A stretch of 64,000 bases of DNA from Strongylocentrotus droebachiensis (Eukaryota; Echinodermata; Echinoidea; Camarodonta; Strongylocentrotidae): NCBI GenBank assembly GCA_035222895.1, contig JAVYIG010004969.1, positions 1 through 64,000 on the forward strand, in the 5' to 3' direction. The notes under the pieces are model-generated. The model made no database searches. It had not been told where the DNA came from and worked only from the letters and a program-made list of their open reading frames with translations. The position numbers and the translations under genes were made by a program. Position 1 is the stretch's first letter, and each line of letters opens with the position of its first letter. Positions 59,021 to 64,000 of this stretch are shown here, in pieces.

Positions 59021-59796
59021 TACCCCATTCACAGTGGTTCACAGTGGTTTTGAAATTTGTAGCGGCGTTGTAGCGGAGCGGCGACACCGCCATAACACCG
59101 CTACAAATGCATTCACAGTAGAAAAGTTATCCCGCTGCAGCAGCGGGATAAATATCATGTACCCATTCACGCTGCAGCGGGTGATTTTTTATTACCTCCG
59201 TAACAAACACGTGTATGCATGGCTCATGACCCGCGAGTGACCCCGATATGACCGGAAATACTTCAGCGCGGGGTTTTCGATTGCTTGAAATTGCGCGCGC
59301 TAGCTGTACTTTACACACTCTTCCTCATGTAGCTAGCTCGATCATGTTACTTTTTAAAAAACTAGCATTTTTATTGCTTCCAGTCAGAATGTTTTAATTT
59401 TTTGAAGTGTGAAATATTTTTATTTTGATAATTATAATATCTACATAATAATAAAATCAATTTGAATCCACTGGTTACTTTATTTCTATTTCACTTTATG
59501 TTCCCCATTGCTGGAGAACAGAGGTCAGTGATAGGTAAGTAAACAAATCACACGTGTTTGTCGCGGTGTTATAGCGGCGAGCCTTCACACTGAGTAAACA
59601 CCGCGACAGCAGCGGGACTGTCCCGCTGCTGTAGCTAGGCGAACAGTGCGATAGTTTGTCGCGGCGTTATCGCGAGGCGGTGTTATCCCGCGATAGTTTA
59701 TAACGGGTCCGAGCCTTCACACTGAAGACAACACCGCGACAGCAGCGGGACAGTCCCGCTGCTGTCGCGGTGTTTGAGGCCACTGTGAATGGGGTA
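59021..59796. mobile_element. CpG-rich MITE, TACCCCATTCACAGTGG termini
   Basis: Begins TACCCCATTCACAGTGG and ends with its complement CCACTGTGAATGGGGTA. Excluding TA from both ends leaves CCCCATTCAC termini flanked by TA. The interior is full of GCGG / CCGC words and repeated inverted blocks such as CAGCAGCGGGACTGTCCCGC. Confidence 0.82.
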
Positions 59797-59799
59797 TCT

Positions 59800-60799
59800 G
59801 TTCCCCCGCTCAGGGCGGACATCGTGCAAGCGTCGTAATTGACACGCTTGTAAATGACACACTCAGCCACCGTAATTTACGTGCTAGTTATTTATTTGGA
59901 AGTCTTCTGCCGATATCGTGTGAACAACTGGACATCATATTAATGCCCCCCCCCCCCACCACTGGATCCGTCAATGCTAGAGTTTACAAATAAACTTTGA
60001 TTTATTTCAAAACAAACAAAACGAAACAGGTCAGTATATATCATGAGTTGTATACAAACAAATAGTTACAATAGAGCAGGGGCGTATCCTGGATTAACCA
60101 AAAAAATGCGATTGCGGCGGGGGCGGGCACTTGTTAAAGAAAAAAGAGGTTCATCAGCATTCTCTTTTCGTCGTTTGGTCTAAAGGTAGGGTGGCACTAA
60201 GGCCAGCCCCAACAAAGCTTAACACATGCTTCTATGAGCACTTTTCGTCAAGAAGGGGGGGGGGGGGGGCGTAAGGGCCAGTTGTGCCCCCGGTTTCGCC
60301 AATGCTAGTGTTTACACACAGATAATTATTGTACCCTACCCCCCCCCCCCCCCCCGGACGAAAAGAGCTCATACAATAATTTTTAAAGATTTGTTGGGAC
60401 TGGCTTTAACGCTCCCCTCCTTTCGGCAAAACGACACCAACAATTTGCTGATGAATCTTTTTTTTCTTTCTTGTCACTTTTTGTCAGAAATTTGTCAGAA
60501 ACTTGTTGGTAAAACGATGATACGCCCCTGCTCTATTGTAACTATTTTTTTTTTACAACTCATGATATATTGACCTGTTTAAATCAAAGTTTATTTGTAA
60601 ACTGTGGCATCGGCGGATCCAGGGGGGGGGGGCGTAGATGTACAGTTGTTTTTATGATGTACAGAGTTTTCCCCCACGAAATCAGCGGAAGATTTCAAGA
60701 TAACATAACTTGGACGTAAATTACAAGCGGCTGAGTGTATCACTTACTATAGCGTGTCAGTTACAACGCTTGCACGATGTGCGCGCTGAGCGGGGGAAC
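59800..60799. mobile_element. 1-kb foldback element abutting the previous one
   Basis: GTTCCCCCGCTCAG at the left and CTGAGCGGGGGAAC at the right are inverted, and matching continues inward over several hundred bases (TCGTGCAAGCGT; AATAAACTTTGATTTA; CAATAGAGCAGGGGCGTATC; CCAGCCCCAACAAA). It contains four poly-G/poly-C runs of 11-17. Its left edge is three bases from the end of the 59021 element. Confidence 0.82.
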
Positions 60800-62299
60800 A
60801 AAGATTCATAAAAGAATGTGGATTTGTAAAGAGTGGACCTTAACATTTACGTATTTTTCGTGCGACGAAAAGATGACCCCGCTCATGTCATGAATATTAT
60901 AGCAAAAAAGACAATCACAGAACACAGAACCTGTCTCTTGAAAATACCTCTGTATATAACCCGGATGGGAAAAAGTGAGTCAGATTGAAGTGTGTCAGGT
61001 AGGTCAGAAAAAAGTGGTACAGTAAATGGACACACCCTTATCTGCGTGACTCGTTCAACTGAAGTGATGGGAGATTAATTGTAGTGAGTGAGTAAACGAC
61101 GAGGTGTACACGACTTTTTGTATTATGCATAATCTCTATCCATCTATTCTCAATAAAAATAAAGGTTTTGACCTAGATCTAGAAGAACTTTAGTAAAGTT
61201 TACCCAACTAATGTGCCATGTAATGTCAGATAGATGTTTAAAATGTGATTTGACTAGCCTAAACAAAGTACAGGTATGAAGTAGACCTAGATCTAGTCGG
61301 AACAGAAACTACTTTCTTGCTTTGCATTGGAGATCTTTGACAAAAATGACAGTTGTCAACTTGTACTGTTAGATCTAGCTTAGAGGAGTTAGACCTAGAA
61401 ATAGTAGGGTACTCACGTTTCAATGCCAGGACCATTCAGGACACAAATTTCGCTTTCTGACTCCGCCGGTTCCACTTTTCATTTCCCCGTTGTCACGAGT
61501 CTGGTATAGGCCTAGGTCTTTCCAAATTTTAAGTCCCTTAAGTAATTTTTCGCGTACGGTAAACGACATGGAAAGTTGTTGGCCAACAAATATGGCAGCC
61601 TATTTATTGGTAAATGTTGAGATTCGTAGTCTGCACTGCGGTCATGACTGTCATCACACTGTACGTGCGTTGTACACACATATTTTGTATCACGACAATG
61701 ACGATGACAATGGCAACGACAAGTATGTGTATGTGTATGTGTGCATTTGTTTGTGTGTGTGTTTGCATCTCCTAACTTTGTAATTTATTATCTTAACATT
61801 TATCTTTTTCCCATTAGATCTAATGATTTACTGAGTTTAAAAATAAAACAGAGCAAATCTGAAAACTTGTCACGCTTATATGATGATGATAAAAAATACA
61901 ATTATAGACTGTTGTAGATGCCTTAAAGGCCGTGTAGCTTGGCAAATACTGATTGACGCCATCTGCGTCTTCTTGTAGACAACTGCACGTAAACGAATGG
62001 ACTTGATTAACGGTACTCAGCGGCTTAATCTCTACATGGTCAGCGTTCACGAAAAAGACCGAAGTTCTCTTCACGCTTCGTTTTCGCGAATGTTGCACGC
62101 ACGTGATTGCTGCGATCGCGTCGTCCGTAGTCGTATCATACCCGATTGGCCCCAAGTCAGGCCACGGGAAAGACACGTAGTTTCGTCAGTTTACACTCCC
62201 TTTAACTGATATACTAGTAGTTCACTCATTTGTTTATATATATATATAAAAGTGCGAGAATTCTCAACTCTGACATGACAACGAGTATTCCAGAATATG
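60800..62299. other. No gene seen; several CTAGATCTAG-type words
   Basis: Words related to ACCTAGATCTAG recur near 61172, 61287, 61371 and 61393. A TG-rich stretch lies at 61720-61765. Open frames at 61490-62209 show no known motif. Confidence 0.4.
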
Positions 62300-62674
62300 T
62301 AGGCGTGAAGAAAATGGTCTAGGAACGTGAGACGTAGCTGTACTTTACAATTTTATTACGAGCTCGGCTTGTGACGCCTTCTTCAGGTTCTGAAGTGCAA
62401 ACACATACAAAAACAAATACATTGTATGAACAAATATACATGGCATACAAACTTAATATCACTCAATCATAGTCAAGCATCATGAACATAGCAAAAATTA
62501 GTACGAGAAATACTTTCGGAATAAACTTAGGAATGATTATGCAATTTCAAAGTGTTTTACCTTGCTTTTGTGTTGGGCTGTCGGTGTGTTTATTCAGTTA
62601 ATGTGATATATGTGAACGTGCAATTGTAAAGTACAGCTACGTCTCACGTTCCTATACCATTTTCTTCACGCCTA
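62300..62674. mobile_element. Inverted-repeat element with broken hammerhead-like core
   Basis: AGGCGTGAAGAAAATGGTCT at the left is inverted at the right end; arms of about 55 bases. On the minus strand at 62386-62361 it reads CTGAAGA, GGC, loop, GCC, GAG, which resembles a hammerhead core with the last invariant A replaced by G. Confidence 0.7.
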
Positions 62675-63157
62675 TATATATATTATATAGGCTCCACATG
62701 CTGTCAGTAACTGACAAAGAAGATTGTTTCAAAATTATACTTTTTTGTACTAATAATAATTTTAATGTTTATAAGCTTCTTCAAGAAGAGAAAGGTCGAA
62801 TCCTAGGCGATCGTAAAAGATTGATGGTCGTGTAAATCGATGAAAAATGATAACATCAAGAATATACATAATGTTATACGTCATTTTAGAAAATATAACC
62901 GCTGATATATCTCCATATCACAAAGCATATCAATCAAGAATATGCAAATGTTGGGAATACAGTTTAGGTGCGATCCTATCTCCAAGCATTTTGCTGCCCA
63001 CTGTAATATCAGACAGCGTTGGAAATGTAAAAACGGCTCACGTTACCCGTTAAAGTAACAATTGGAGGCGGTAAGTAGGTCAGATGCCTCGGCTGCCAGT
63101 CAATGAGCATAATGGCGCGACGAATTGAACAGATAGTGTTGAATGCTTCATGGGGAA

Positions 63158-63470
63158 GTATCGTAGTCGAGTGGTTTAAGGCCTTGGCTTTAAATGCAAT
63201 GGTCGTGGGTTCGATTCCCGACATGGCGCTAATGTCACTAGGTAAGGCTTTAAACTAAATTTTCCACTCCAAACCCAGGAGGGAATTGAATCTGGTAGGA
63301 CGACGAAAGCCTTTGTATAAGTAATTGTCATATGCCCTCACGGTGACCACATGGTAGGAATACTCCCCGGGAGTGGAGATGGTGCATATTGTGTGTAAAA
63401 TAATCCGTGGACGGGGAAAATATCTGTAAAGTAAAGAGAGGGTATTTCGTATTAAGCGTTATATACCTCA
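63158..63470 (+). mobile_element. tRNA-derived SINE
   Basis: GTATCGTAGTCGAGTGGTTT (A box) and GGGTTCGATTCCC (B box), then GGCGCTAATGTCACTAGGTA, ACCCAGGAGGGAATTGAATC and a TATCTGTAAAGTAAAGAG tail. The head is the best preserved tRNA-like part among the SINEs here. Confidence 0.78.
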
Positions 63471-63737
63471 CTTAAGAAATCCAGCCATCTGATTGGTCGA
63501 ATTGCATTCATAAACTTCAACTGTTCCTGTAAAATTCCCGGTAACCATGCATAAACATTTCAATATTTTTTAATAACCATGGTTACTCCATGGTTACCCC
63601 ATAGGTTTACATGTTAAATATCTTCCGCTTGGAGCCAGAAGGGAGAAGGGCAGTAGGAGCTTTGTGTTATAAGATACAGAAATGTGATGTGAAATGAAAA
63701 ATATTTTTTATTTTTTATTTTTTAGTCTATTTTTTTT

Positions 63738-63951
63738 CGGCATATAAAAGTATTAATGACTGCTTTATTTTTTTTCGGCATATAAAAGTATTAATGACTG
63801 CTTTAATATTCGAGAAATAGTTGTTTTCATACGCTCTCGGGAAGGTTACAATTGGGCTATTCCCCTCGGCAAGCCTCGGGGAATAGCACAATTCTAACCT
63901 TCCCTTGAGCGTAATAAAACAACTATTTCTCTCAAAGCAGTCATTAATACT
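63738..63951. mobile_element. Hairpin element preceded by a short tandem duplication
   Basis: CGGCATATAAAAGTATTAAT occurs twice at 63738-63800. From 63787 to 63951 the sequence folds on itself almost to the centre (CTATTCCCCTCGGC against GCCTCGGGGAATAG). The centre resembles that of the element at 43797-44345. Confidence 0.75.
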
Positions 63952-64000
63952 ATACTATATAATTGTGGATTTATTATTACTATTTTTTTTAAAAATTATT

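Overview
The window looks like nuclear DNA of a marine invertebrate deuterostome, most likely an echinoderm. It is AT-rich, with long introns, no compact coding, many tRNA-derived SINEs, 5'-truncated CR1/L2/Jockey-type LINEs, dozens of inverted-repeat (MITE or foldback) elements, and one large element whose ends are built from 15-16 bp subrepeats like the TU foldback elements known from sea urchin. The taxonomic call is an inference; no ribosomal or mitochondrial marker is present.

One protein-coding gene can be assembled with confidence, on the + strand from 25753 to 52295. Six exons join through GT/AG sites with consistent phases (1, 0, 0, 0, 2) into a 255-residue precursor. It has a signal peptide, a proline-rich pro-region with one N-glycosylation sequon, a Lys-Arg processing site and a C-terminal cysteine-knot domain of about 109 residues. 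The Cys pattern, the C..xx..W start and the final C-C-S-C resemble the neurotrophin/Spätzle superfamily. The last intron splits the knot domain. About 300 bp beyond the stop lies a decayed copy of the end of the last exon that keeps the CCxCKI signature and the stop codon.

Layout. 1-2299: near-perfect tandem duplication of a 1233-bp unit. 2300-9400: non-coding DNA with MITEs, including an 881-bp near-perfect palindrome flanked by TA. 9400-13680: tRNA relic, a foldback element carrying a hammerhead ribozyme in each arm, a 179-bp tandem repeat, and a CpG-rich MITE with TTA target duplication. 15000-24160: three or four LINE fragments and the subrepeat-ended foldback element. 24160-25752: presumed upstream region of the gene. 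25753-52295: the gene, with repeats in its introns (SINEs, TTAA-flanked MITEs, a degenerate telomere-like tract, tandem arrays). 52300-64000: decayed exon copy, SINEs, a 113-bp tandem repeat, two abutting inverted-repeat elements at 59021-60799, and further hairpin elements.

Throughout there is a striking density of poly-G/poly-C runs of 10 or more, often next to a GGATCCA-type motif inside repeats. The most notable items are the neurotrophin/Spätzle-like gene with its duplicated terminal exon, the paired hammerhead ribozymes, and nested insertions that let target-site duplications be read directly.
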